From assembly GCA_021826035.1 (NCBI GenBank), contig JAKBBE010000077.1:1-12376 (forward strand): a stretch of 12,376 nt of DNA, read 5' to 3'. Below are positions 1-7,534 of the stretch, piece after piece. The position numbers and the translations under genes were made by a program. The stretch is from Pseudomonadota bacterium. GTDB lineage: Bacteria; Pseudomonadota; Gammaproteobacteria; Steroidobacterales; Steroidobacteraceae. Each line of letters begins with the position of its first letter. Within the stretch, counting starts at the first letter, position 1. Below the pieces are notes generated by a model. That model saw only the letters and a list, made by a program, of their open reading frames with translations. It did not search any database and had not been told where the DNA came from.

Positions 1-253
1 CTTCGGTGGTGAGCACCAGCAGCGGCACGAAGCGATAGCCGGCGCGGGCGCGCAGTTCACGAACCAGCGTGATGCCATCCATATTCGGCATGTTCACGTC
101 GGTGATGACCAGATCGAATTTTTGGCGCTCGGCAATTTGCAGCGCTTGTACGCCGTCGACCGCCTGCTCGACTTGATGGCCGGCGCCGGTGAGCGTAAGT
201 CCGACCATCTGGCGCATGGCCGCCGAATCGTCTACCGCGAGTATCCGTGCCAT
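1..253 (-). CDS. cheY: Chemotaxis response regulator CheY (N-terminal 84 residues, 3' end outside window)
   Basis: The gene runs off the left edge. Its visible part, MARILAVDDSAAMRQ..., is a single receiver domain starting directly at beta-strand 1, so a stand-alone CheY is likely. Asp8 and Asp9 form the acidic pocket, Asp52 in V-I-T-D-V-N-M-P is the phosphorylated residue, and L-T-T-E at 81-84 contains the conserved Thr that follows beta-4; the conserved Lys lies beyond the window. The sequence D-V-N-M-P-N-M-D-G-I-T-L-V-R-E-L-R is typical of chemotaxis CheY rather than a gene regulator. GGAG lies six bases before the ATG, and the gene starts 38 bp after the MCP-C stop. It should receive phosphate from CheA His48 and act on the flagellar switch. 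A larger protein with an effector domain cannot be excluded because the 3' end is missing. Confidence 0.92.
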   Translation of the reverse strand, partial: MARILAVDDSAAMRQMVGLTLTGAGHQVEQAVDGVQALQIAERQKFDLVITDVNMPNMDGITLVRELRARAGYRFVPLLVLTTE

Positions 254-291
254 CGTTATGCTCCGCTGTTCTTTTCAAATAGTTGCATGAC

Positions 292-3000
292 TCAGAATTC
301 CTGCCACTCGGCGTCCTCATCGGCCGCGGGTGCGGCGGACCGGGTCGCCACGGCGGCGAGTTTGGGTGCCCGGCTGGCTGCCGGCGGGGCGACTGCGGGG
401 CGGACCGCCGCGGCGGGCTTGCGCGCCGACCACGGGCGACTCGTGCTGCGTCGCTCGACGCGCGATGCCCCAGTACCCTTGTTCGTCACAGACAGCGAGG
501 TGGCTGGCGGACGTTCGGCGGCCAGCGACCGAGCGGCGCCCGCGAGCGCGGCCTGGGTCGCCCCGACGTCAAAGCGCGCGAGCATCTCGTTCAGACTGCT
601 GGCCTGTTCGACCATGGACTGCGAGGCGGCGGTGGCCTGCTCGACCAGTGCGGCATTCTGCTGAGTGAGCTCGTCCATCTGCATGACCGCTCGATTGACC
701 TGTTCGATCCCGGCGGCCTGTTCGCGCGATGCAGCGGCAATTTCGGCAACGATGTCCGATACCTTCTTCACGGCCGAGACGATCTTCTCGAGCGTTTGGC
801 CAGACTCGGTCACCAGCACAGAGCCGTCTTCGACCTTGCGCACCGAGTCCTGGATCAATCCCTTGATTTCCTTCGCGGCTGTGGCCGAACGGCCGGCGAG
901 ATTGCGCACTTCGCTTGCGACCACAGCAAAGCCGCGGCCCTGTTCACCGGCACGCGCCGCTTCGACCGCCGCGTTGAGTGCGAGCAGGTTCGTCTGGAAC
1001 GCGATCTCGTCGATGACCCCGATGATGTCGGCAATGCGCTTGGACGCGTCATTGATGTCGCTCATGGCAGCGACCGCCTGGCTGACGACCGTACCACCCT
1101 TCTCGGCCTGATCGCGGGCGGCGAGCGCCAGTTGGTTCGCCTGCGCCGCATTGTCGGCGTTCTGCTTGACTGTCGTCGTCATCTCCTCCATCGAGGAGGC
1201 GGTTTCCTCGAGCGAGGACGACTGCTCCTCGGTGCGTTGCGAGAGGTTCGCATTGCCGGAGGAAATCTCATCGGCTCCGCGGTGCACTTCGCTCGCGACC
1301 TGCTTCACTCGGGAAATGACCTCGGACATGGTGTCCGCAAGGCGGTTGACCCCGCGCCCCATCAGCTCGAAGAAGCCGTTCTTGCCAGACAGATCGATGC
1401 GCTTGCTCAACTGTCCGGCGACGACCGCAGTGAGCATGTCCTGCATCTCTCGCTCGACCGCGACCTCCTGGGTGCGGTCGAACCACTCGAGCACTACGCC
1501 CAGACGTTCCCGGTGCTCGTTGGTCACCGGATTCATGGTCACGGCATAGGTGTGGCCGCCCAAAGTCAGCGTGGCCCGATGCGGTTGCGTGAGCTTGGCG
1601 AGCATTGCGCGCTGGTGGCTCGGATTCTTGTGGAACGTATCGATGTTCGCGCCATTGAGCCGGCTAACATCGAAGCTGGGCATCTCGCGACGAATGTCGC
1701 TCTCCGCTTCGCGCAAGGCCTTCTCGAGGGCCGGGTTCAGGTACTGGATGTGATAGTCGCCATCGGCCACCATCACACCGGAGGAGACGCTGTCGAGTGC
1801 CTCGCGGATGCGAGCGTTCTCTGCTGCAGCAGTGCGTTCGGCCTCAATTTGGTTGCGCAGCTTGCCCTGCATTTGATCCAGGGCGCGCAGAACCTGATTA
1901 CCTTCATCGTTGCCGTCGATCTCGATGCTGTTGTCGTAGTGACCGGCGGAGATGCTGTCGAAGACGGTGACGGCGCGGCCGATGACTCCGGCGAGAGCGC
2001 GCGCGATCACCCAGGAGAGGGCGAGGGCGATGAGCAGCGCGATCAGGGTGATGCCGACCGTGACGCTGCGCGCAGCAGTGACCTGATTCAGGCGATGCTG
2101 TACCGCGGCGTCCATGGCTGCGTAGCTGGAATCCAGCAGCTGCTGCAGGCTGCTGTTGACTCCACGGGCGCTGCCAAAAAGATCGGCTGCCGTGATCGTC
2201 ATCTTCTTCACGCTCAGGATGCGCGAGCGGATCACGTTGAATGATGTATTGAAAGCAGACAGCGCGCCGTTCAGCCGGGGCCGGATCTTGGCGCGGTCCG
2301 CGGCGGACGCACCGTTGAGATCTCGTTCCGCCTGGGCGAAGTCACGCAGCACTTGGCGGTGGTAGATCTCGATAGCGCGCTGATCTCCGCCGCCGAGATA
2401 GCCTTTGATCGCGGCGCTGGTGGCGTACCACTGCACTTCGCCGGCAGCGATGAGCGCACCGGGGACGTCGCGGGTGGCGACCTGGATGAGTGCGGCGGTC
2501 TGGGGCGACGGGTCGACATTCAGGGCCGAGCGCGTCGCGACGATATGCCCGAGGCTCACCAGCTTGGCGATGAGCGCGTCGTGAGCACTGACGGCCTGAT
2601 CGGCGGTGAGTTTCGATTCGCCCGCCGTGAGCGTGTTCCAATCCTGCTCGATTGACTGCCACTGGCGGCGCACACCGAGGGCGCGGCCGGCCGTGGCGTT
2701 GACCGCATCCACGCGCCTCATGAGCTTGCGCATGCGCGCCTCGGAGGCGGCCACGTCGCCAGCACGGCTCTGGTCACCGGTCAGCAGCGCGAACAGCTCG
2801 CTGCGATGATTCTCGGTCTCGGCCAGCACTGCCCCGAGACCCTGCGCATAGTGCGCTCCCTCGAGTTCATTGCGTGCCTGGCGCACGGCGTGGTTTGCAG
2901 AGCTCAGATAGAAAGTCCCGAGCAGTGCGGTCGGGACCGCCATCGCGACCACCAGCAGCAGGAGTTTCTGCCAGAGTTTCAGATGGTTTAGAAATTGCAT
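292..3000 (-). CDS. Methyl-accepting chemotaxis protein MCP-C with PAS domain and CheR-tether EWQEF
   Basis: A 902-residue receptor. TM1 is about 12-32 and TM2 about 313-335. The helical periplasmic region between them carries E-N-H-R-S-E-L near 63-69, a G-D-Q-S near 75-78 and K-G-Y-L-G-G-G-D near 199-206. The HAMP (about 331-390) has D-E-G-N-Q-V-L where D-E-L-G-Q is usual. The PAS domain (about 398-512) has F-H-K-N-P-S-H-Q at 456-463 and L-E-W-F-D-R-T at 504-510, a pattern seen in many PAS-type receptors and compatible with haem binding. A second HAMP-like unit (about 515-575) and the signalling hairpin follow, with the methylation motif at 594-603 and the tip about 665-702. After it comes a Pro/Ala/Arg-rich flexible linker (about 812-895) and the last five residues E-W-Q-E-F, matching the xWxxF tether for CheR/CheB. 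The start at 3000 (M-Q-F-L-N-H-L) matches the MCP-B N-terminus; upstream in-frame codons to 3075 do not. Only a weak AGGAT precedes it. Confidence 0.95.
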   Translation of the reverse strand: MQFLNHLKLWQKLLLLVVAMAVPTALLGTFYLSSANHAVRQARNELEGAHYAQGLGAVLAETENHRSELFALLTGDQSRAGDVAASEARMRKLMRRVDAVNATAGRALGVRRQWQSIEQDWNTLTAGESKLTADQAVSAHDALIAKLVSLGHIVATRSALNVDPSPQTAALIQVATRDVPGALIAAGEVQWYATSAAIKGYLGGGDQRAIEIYHRQVLRDFAQAERDLNGASAADRAKIRPRLNGALSAFNTSFNVIRSRILSVKKMTITAADLFGSARGVNSSLQQLLDSSYAAMDAAVQHRLNQVTAARSVTVGITLIALLIALALSWVIARALAGVIGRAVTVFDSISAGHYDNSIEIDGNDEGNQVLRALDQMQGKLRNQIEAERTAAAENARIREALDSVSSGVMVADGDYHIQYLNPALEKALREAESDIRREMPSFDVSRLNGANIDTFHKNPSHQRAMLAKLTQPHRATLTLGGHTYAVTMNPVTNEHRERLGVVLEWFDRTQEVAVEREMQDMLTAVVAGQLSKRIDLSGKNGFFELMGRGVNRLADTMSEVISRVKQVASEVHRGADEISSGNANLSQRTEEQSSSLEETASSMEEMTTTVKQNADNAAQANQLALAARDQAEKGGTVVSQAVAAMSDINDASKRIADIIGVIDEIAFQTNLLALNAAVEAARAGEQGRGFAVVASEVRNLAGRSATAAKEIKGLIQDSVRKVEDGSVLVTESGQTLEKIVSAVKKVSDIVAEIAAASREQAAGIEQVNRAVMQMDELTQQNAALVEQATAASQSMVEQASSLNEMLARFDVGATQAALAGAARSLAAERPPATSLSVTNKGTGASRVERRSTSRPWSARKPAAAVRPAVAPPAASRAPKLAAVATRSAAPAADEDAEWQEF

Positions 3001-3052
3001 GTTCTGAGATCCTGAAGCTGAAAGCAGAGTGAATGCCGATGCGGCGCGTGCG

Positions 3053-5575
3053 TCAGCGGCTCTCGCCCACCGCAAGCCGTTGCGGCTCCTCGGCGGCCGT
3101 GCTCGCGTTCGCGGGGAGCGCGGCAGCGGACCCAGACAGGCGGAAGCGGCCGAGGGTGTCGTTCAAGTCGCGAACCTGTCCGCTCATGACCTGCGAGGCG
3201 GCGATCGTTTCTTCCACCAGCGCAGCGTTCTGCTGGGTGATCTGATCCATCTGCATCACCGCGCGGTTGACCTGCTCGATGCCCGCGGATTGTTCGCGCG
3301 AGGCCGCGGCGATCTCGGCGACGATGTCCGAGACCTTCTTCACTGCCGTAACGATTTCCGTCAGTGTTTCACCGGAGCGGGTCACGAGCTGGGCGCCGTC
3401 GGCAACTTTCGAGACGCTGTCTTGAATCAGGCTCTTGATTTCCTTTGCCGCGGTCGCGGAGCGACCGGCGAGGTTGCGCACTTCGCTGGCGACGACCGCG
3501 AAGCCGCGTCCCTGCTCGCCAGCGCGGGCGGCTTCCACCGCCGCGTTCAGCGCCAGCAGGTTCGTCTGGAAGGCGATCTCGTCGATGACGCCGATGATGT
3601 CGGCGATCTTCTGTGCCGATTCGTCGATGCCGCTCATCGCGCTGACCGCCTTGTCGACCACCGCAACGCCCTGTTCGGCCTGATCGCGCGCGGCGAGCGC
3701 GAGCTGATTGGCCTGCGCGGCATTGTCCGCGTTCTGTTTGACCGTGGTGGTCATCTCTTCCATCGACGAGGCGGTTTCCTCGAGCGAGGAAGCTTGCTCC
3801 TCGGTGCGCGAGGAGAGATTGGTGTTGCCGACTGTGATCTCCTCGGCGCCGAGGGAGATCTCCCGGGCCGACCCTTTCACCCGCGCGACAATTTCGGCGA
3901 GATTGTCCGCCAGGCGATTCACTCCCTCTCCCAGGGTGGCGAAGAAGCCGGTCTTGTCCCCGAGGTTGATCCGCCGGGTCAGATCGTCGTTGGTCACGGC
4001 TCCGATCACACCCTGCATTTCCTGTTCGACGAGAACTTCCTGCGTGCGCAGCTTCCACTCCATCACGGTACCGAGGCGCGTGCCCTGGGAGTCCCGGACC
4101 GGATTGGTCGTGATGCGGAATACGAGACTGCCGTAGCTGCGGTCCTCGACGCGTTGTGCCGTCAGGCCGTCGAGCGCCCGGCGTTCCTCCCCTGGGGACG
4201 GGGAGAGCGACTCCAAGTTCGCCCCCAGCAGGTGCTCGGCGGAGAAGTCCCGCAGCGACGTGAACTCGCTGGCATGACCCGAGAATCCCGTGCGGGCGGA
4301 CTCGTTGAGATAGATGATCCGATGCGTGGCGTCCGCGAGCACTACGCCAGTGGAGGTCTTGTCGAGCGCTTGGCGGATCCGGGCGTTCTCAGTGGCAAGC
4401 TGGCGTTCGTTGGCGAGCTGCGTCTGCAGCTTGCCCTGCATGGAGGCGAGGGCGCTCAGCACCTGCCCGAGCTCATCGCGCCGATTGCTGTCGATGGCGT
4501 TGTCGTAGCGACCCGCGGCGATGCGGTCGAACACCGTGACCACATGGCGCAGCGGGCTGCGCACGGCTCTCTCGGTGGACCAGGTGAGCGCGTGGATCAG
4601 TCCGATGGCGAGCAACACCAGCGCAATGTCGAACATGAGACCGGTGCGCAGCGAGGCGATGCGCGAGGCGAGCGCGGTGGCCGTCGCGGCACCGGTCGCG
4701 CTGACCAGGTGGGTCAGGGTCGCGTTCAGGGCTGTTGCGGCATCGAAGAGCGTTCCGGCGGGAATCTTCACGTTGCTGGCATTGACGATCTTGGCCGCGA
4801 CGGTCTGGTAGAACCCATCCGTCTGGGTGCGGGCTTGATCAAGTGTGCGCTGCAGCGGCGCGCGCGCCTCAGCCGGCACTTGCCCGAGCGCCGCACCGAT
4901 CGCACTCAGGGCATTGTTCAGCCGGCCGAGGGAAATCTGGATGCCCATGCGGTCATCGCCGCCGAGGTAGCCTTTGGCGGCCGCGTCCACCGCGTAGCGG
5001 CGCAGTGCGGTCTCGGCGGCGAGTGCCGCCGGAGCGTACTGGGTGGCGATCTGCGAGAGACTGCGACTCGACTGGACCGGATCGGAGTTGGCGAGCGAGC
5101 CGGCGGCCACGGCATCGCGCAGACGACCCAAGCGCACGAGCAGGCTCTGGTGTGCGGCGGTGAGCTGCTGAGCATTCAGATGGCCCGAGTCGCTCTGAAG
5201 GGTGCGCCACTGTGCTGCAATGGCACGGAAGTCTTTGCGTACGCCGTAACGCAGGCCGAGACGTGTGTTGAGCTTCTGCAGTCTGCTTAACGCGGAGTCG
5301 GCCGCCGCGGCAGCAGCCTGTACCGCGGGCGCACGCGAGCCATCGCCGCTGGCGAGCGCAAACGCCCGGCCCTCATGCGAGAGCACCGCGGCCTGGAATG
5401 ACCCAATGCCGCGAAGATAGGCAGTGCCGGCGAGCTCAGCGCGTGATTGCTCGAGCCCTCCGGAGGTGCTGCGCAGATAGAAAAATCCCACAACGGTGGC
5501 CGGCAGACTCATCGCCAGCACCAGCACGGCGAGTTTCTGCCAGAGCTTCATCTGATTGAGCGTAGTCAAGCGCAT
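3053..5575 (-). CDS. Methyl-accepting chemotaxis protein MCP-B with large helical periplasmic domain and PAS
   Basis: An 840-residue receptor. TM1 is about 14-33 and TM2 about 311-331. The roughly 275 residues between them are mostly helical and Ala-rich, with an H-E-G-R...A-S-G-D pattern near 67-78 and a K-G-Y-L-G-G-D-D motif near 201-208, both shared with MCP-C. The fold looks like a four-helix or double-bundle sensor of NIT/HBM style, but I cannot assign it or a ligand. HAMP follows (about 331-390, with R-R-D-E-L-G-Q-V-L), then a PAS domain (about 397-513), a second HAMP-like unit (about 515-575, D-D-L-T-R-R-I) and the signalling hairpin (methylation motif at 595-604, tip about 666-703). 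The PAS has lost the two histidines found in MCP-C (Ser458 and Glu463 instead). There is no CheR tether; it ends A-V-G-E-S-R. It is a paralogue of MCP-C along its whole length. Confidence 0.94.
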   Translation of the reverse strand: MRLTTLNQMKLWQKLAVLVLAMSLPATVVGFFYLRSTSGGLEQSRAELAGTAYLRGIGSFQAAVLSHEGRAFALASGDGSRAPAVQAAAAAADSALSRLQKLNTRLGLRYGVRKDFRAIAAQWRTLQSDSGHLNAQQLTAAHQSLLVRLGRLRDAVAAGSLANSDPVQSSRSLSQIATQYAPAALAAETALRRYAVDAAAKGYLGGDDRMGIQISLGRLNNALSAIGAALGQVPAEARAPLQRTLDQARTQTDGFYQTVAAKIVNASNVKIPAGTLFDAATALNATLTHLVSATGAATATALASRIASLRTGLMFDIALVLLAIGLIHALTWSTERAVRSPLRHVVTVFDRIAAGRYDNAIDSNRRDELGQVLSALASMQGKLQTQLANERQLATENARIRQALDKTSTGVVLADATHRIIYLNESARTGFSGHASEFTSLRDFSAEHLLGANLESLSPSPGEERRALDGLTAQRVEDRSYGSLVFRITTNPVRDSQGTRLGTVMEWKLRTQEVLVEQEMQGVIGAVTNDDLTRRINLGDKTGFFATLGEGVNRLADNLAEIVARVKGSAREISLGAEEITVGNTNLSSRTEEQASSLEETASSMEEMTTTVKQNADNAAQANQLALAARDQAEQGVAVVDKAVSAMSGIDESAQKIADIIGVIDEIAFQTNLLALNAAVEAARAGEQGRGFAVVASEVRNLAGRSATAAKEIKSLIQDSVSKVADGAQLVTRSGETLTEIVTAVKKVSDIVAEIAAASREQSAGIEQVNRAVMQMDQITQQNAALVEETIAASQVMSGQVRDLNDTLGRFRLSGSAAALPANASTAAEEPQRLAVGESR

Positions 5576-5579
5576 GCGA

Positions 5580-6965
5580 TCAACCTCCAATGGCGCGGCG
5601 CAACGGCGCAACGGCGGAACGCGCCTCGGCACCGCTGTGCGCCGAGGCAGTCATTCGGTACCGCGCCATGTTTTCATCGAGAGACTCGGCGAGTGCGGAC
5701 ATGTTGCGCGCGGCAGTGGCGGCCTGATCGACCACGCTCGCGTTCTGCTGGGTGAGTTCGTCCATCTGCATCACGGCGCGGTTCACCTGCTCGATTCCCG
5801 CCGATTGCTCGCGTGAGGCCGCCGCGATTTCGGCGACGATGTCGGACACTTTTTTCACCGAGGAGACGATCTCCTCGAGCGTCTGGCCGGATTGCGTGAC
5901 CCGCGTCGAACCGTCCGCGACCTTGCGCACGCTGTCTTGGATCAGGCCCTTGATTTCCTTGGCGGCCGTCGCCGAGCGTCCGGCGAGGCTGCGCACTTCA
6001 CTGGCCACCACGGCGAAGCCGCGACCCTGCTCGCCGGCGCGGGCCGCTTCGACGGCAGCGTTCAGCGCGAGCAGGTTGGTCTGAAAAGCGATCTCGTCGA
6101 TCACGCCAATGATGTCGGCGATTTTCTTCGACGATTGATTGATGTCTGACATTGCCGCAATCGCCTGGTTGACGATCACGCCACCGCGTTCGGCCTGGTC
6201 GCGCGCGGCAAGGGCAAGCTGATTGGCCTGGGCCGCGTTGTCGGCGTTCTGCTTCACCGTCGTGGTCATCTCTTCCATGGAGGAGGCGGTCTCCTCGAGC
6301 GAGGACGCCTGTTCCTCGGTCCGCTGTGAGAGATTTTGGTTGCCCGCGGCGATTTCATCGGCGGCGCGTTTGACGTCCCCGGCCGTGGACTGGATGCCTT
6401 GTACGATCGTGCCCATGTTCTGAATGAGTGTGTTGACCGTATCGGCCACGGCGGATAGCGCCGCATGGTCGAATGGCACGGTGGCACGATGGGTGAGGTC
6501 GCCACCGATCGCGGCGGTCACCGTGTCACGGACCGCGGCAGCGGTCTGGTGCACCTGACTCTGCAGGGTGCTCACAGCCTCCTCGTCCCGGCGCTGTCGT
6601 TCGGAGGCCACCTGCTGCTGCGCGCGCTGGGTGTCGAGCAGTTCGCGGTCGCTGCGCAGCTTGACGCGCAAACCCTCCAGGGCGCTCGCGAGCGGTGCGA
6701 ACGCGCTGAGGGTCGCGGCGGGGACCTCGAGGCGGCCTTCGGCGAGCGCCGCGGCGTTGAGGGCAGCGTCGGCAAGCGTGGCGTCGGCGGTGCGTGCGCT
6801 GAAGTAGGCGAGCACGCCGCCGACGATGAGGGCGGCAGTCGCGAGCCACAGTGCCAGAGCGCCGTCGGCGCCGGCTACCAGCGCGCCGCCGAGGATGACC
6901 AGAGGTACAGCGCCGCCGAACAACGGCATGCGCAGGCGGAGAGGAAATTCGCTCAGACGTTGCAT
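5580..6965 (-). CDS. Methyl-accepting chemotaxis protein MCP-A, nearly without a periplasmic sensor
   Basis: A 461-residue receptor. After an amphipathic, basic N-terminus (1-14), two hydrophobic segments (about 15-33 and 36-55) are joined by a turn of only a few residues (G-A-D-G-A), so there is almost nothing outside the membrane. A helical stretch (about 60-145) and a HAMP-like unit (about 145-205, G-G-D-L-T-H-R then V-N-T-L-I) lead to the signalling hairpin. The methylation-helix motif [10 protein letters not shown] is at 220-229. The hairpin tip, [25 protein letters not shown] sequence, spans about 291-328. No CheR-binding pentapeptide is present (it ends R-R-A-I-G-G). GGGAG lies nine bases before the ATG. 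The signal could come from the cytoplasm, the membrane or a partner protein; the sequence does not tell which. Confidence 0.93.
   Translation of the reverse strand: MQRLSEFPLRLRMPLFGGAVPLVILGGALVAGADGALALWLATAALIVGGVLAYFSARTADATLADAALNAAALAEGRLEVPAATLSAFAPLASALEGLRVKLRSDRELLDTQRAQQQVASERQRRDEEAVSTLQSQVHQTAAAVRDTVTAAIGGDLTHRATVPFDHAALSAVADTVNTLIQNMGTIVQGIQSTAGDVKRAADEIAAGNQNLSQRTEEQASSLEETASSMEEMTTTVKQNADNAAQANQLALAARDQAERGGVIVNQAIAAMSDINQSSKKIADIIGVIDEIAFQTNLLALNAAVEAARAGEQGRGFAVVASEVRSLAGRSATAAKEIKGLIQDSVRKVADGSTRVTQSGQTLEEIVSSVKKVSDIVAEIAAASREQSAGIEQVNRAVMQMDELTQQNASVVDQAATAARNMSALAESLDENMARYRMTASAHSGAEARSAVAPLRRAIGG
5584..5588 (-). promoter_or_regulatory. Ribosome binding site GGAGG fixing the MCP-B start
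   Basis: GGAGG lies eight bases before the ATG at 5575 and inside the last codons of MCP-A, whose stop is at 5580. It favours 5575 over the in-frame ATG at 5632, which would add 19 residues overlapping MCP-A. The stop and start are only 4 bp apart, so translational coupling is likely. Confidence 0.75.
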
Positions 6966-6979
6966 GAATTCACGCTCCC

Positions 6980-7507
6980 TCAGGCCGCGTCCGCGGCAAG
7001 CGGCTCGGCGTCTTCGGCACTGCCGATGGCGGTCAGTTCCCGGCCGATGAGCCGGTCGATGTCGAGCAGGACCACCATGCGTTCGGCGATCGTCACCAGC
7101 CCGAGCAGATACTCCGTGGCGCCGCGTTCGCCCAGGTCAGGGGCGCGTTTGACTTCAGCGGCGTTGACGTCCACCACATCGGAGACGCCGTCGACGACCA
7201 CACCGAAATCGCGTCGTCCGGTGGTTGTGACCACTGACATGACGATGATGACCGTGATCGCGGTGTATTCGGCGCGTTCGAGCGCGAAGCGCATGCGCAG
7301 ATCGACGATCGGCACGATCGAACCGCGCAGATTCAGCACGCCGAGGACGTGCGGCGGCGCGTGCGGGATCTTGGTGACCGCGGTCCACCCACGGATCTCC
7401 TGCACGCGCAGGATGTCGACCCCATAGGTTTCGTTGCCGAGGACGAAAGTCAGCACTTGGCGCGATTCGATGCCGTGCTGCTGCTCACCGGTAGAACTTG
7501 TCGACAT
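6980..7507 (-). CDS. cheW: Chemotaxis coupling protein CheW
   Basis: A 175-residue CheW, the cytoplasmic adaptor that holds CheA P5 in the receptor array. A short polar N-terminus (1-15) leads to the two beta-barrel subdomains. Visible family marks are Q-V-L-T-F-V-L-G-N-E-T-Y-G-V-D-I at about 17-32, I-P-H-A-P-P-H-V-L-G-V-L-N-L-R-G at 47-62 (Arg61 matches the conserved receptor-contact arginine) and I-V-P-I-V-D-L-R just after. D-G-V-S-D-V-V at 106-112 and L-L-G-L-V near 134 are also typical. The acidic Ala-rich C-terminus (about 163-175) is a tail beyond the usual fold. It starts 27 bp after the cheA stop and the first receptor gene starts 14 bp after its own stop, so all belong to one operon. 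It is the only cheW in the window and probably serves all three receptors. Confidence 0.96.
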   Translation of the reverse strand: MSTSSTGEQQHGIESRQVLTFVLGNETYGVDILRVQEIRGWTAVTKIPHAPPHVLGVLNLRGSIVPIVDLRMRFALERAEYTAITVIIVMSVVTTTGRRDFGVVVDGVSDVVDVNAAEVKRAPDLGERGATEYLLGLVTIAERMVVLLDIDRLIGRELTAIGSAEDAEPLAADAA

Positions 7508-7515
7508 TGCCATGA

Positions 7516-7520
7516 CTCCT
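7516..7520 (-). promoter_or_regulatory. Ribosome binding site AGGAG deciding the cheW start
   Basis: AGGAG is two bases from the ATG at 7513 but eight bases from the ATG at 7507. The second spacing is normal, so translation most likely begins at 7507 (M-S-T-S-S-T-G), two codons inside the longest open frame. Confidence 0.6.
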
Positions 7521-7534
7521 GACCCGAACGGGGC

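Noticed and set aside
283..2244. Long open frame of 653 codons on the plus strand, opposite MCP-C
   Set aside because: It mirrors a well-supported receptor gene in GC-rich DNA. Its translation is rich in Arg, Gly, His and Asp with no domain pattern, as expected from antisense of biased codons.
3001..3075. Upstream extension of MCP-C by 25 residues
   Set aside because: The extension is Ala/Arg-rich, overlaps the MCP-B end and is not shared with MCP-B, whose N-terminus aligns with the start at 3000.
3029..5290. Long open frame of 753 codons on the plus strand, opposite MCP-B
   Set aside because: Same effect as in MCP-C. Its resemblance to the antisense frame of MCP-C simply follows from the homology of the two receptors.
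5580..6965. MCP-A as a truncated or broken version of the other receptors
   Set aside because: It has its own ribosome site, an intact frame, two clear membrane helices and a full signalling hairpin, so it is a different architecture, not a fragment.
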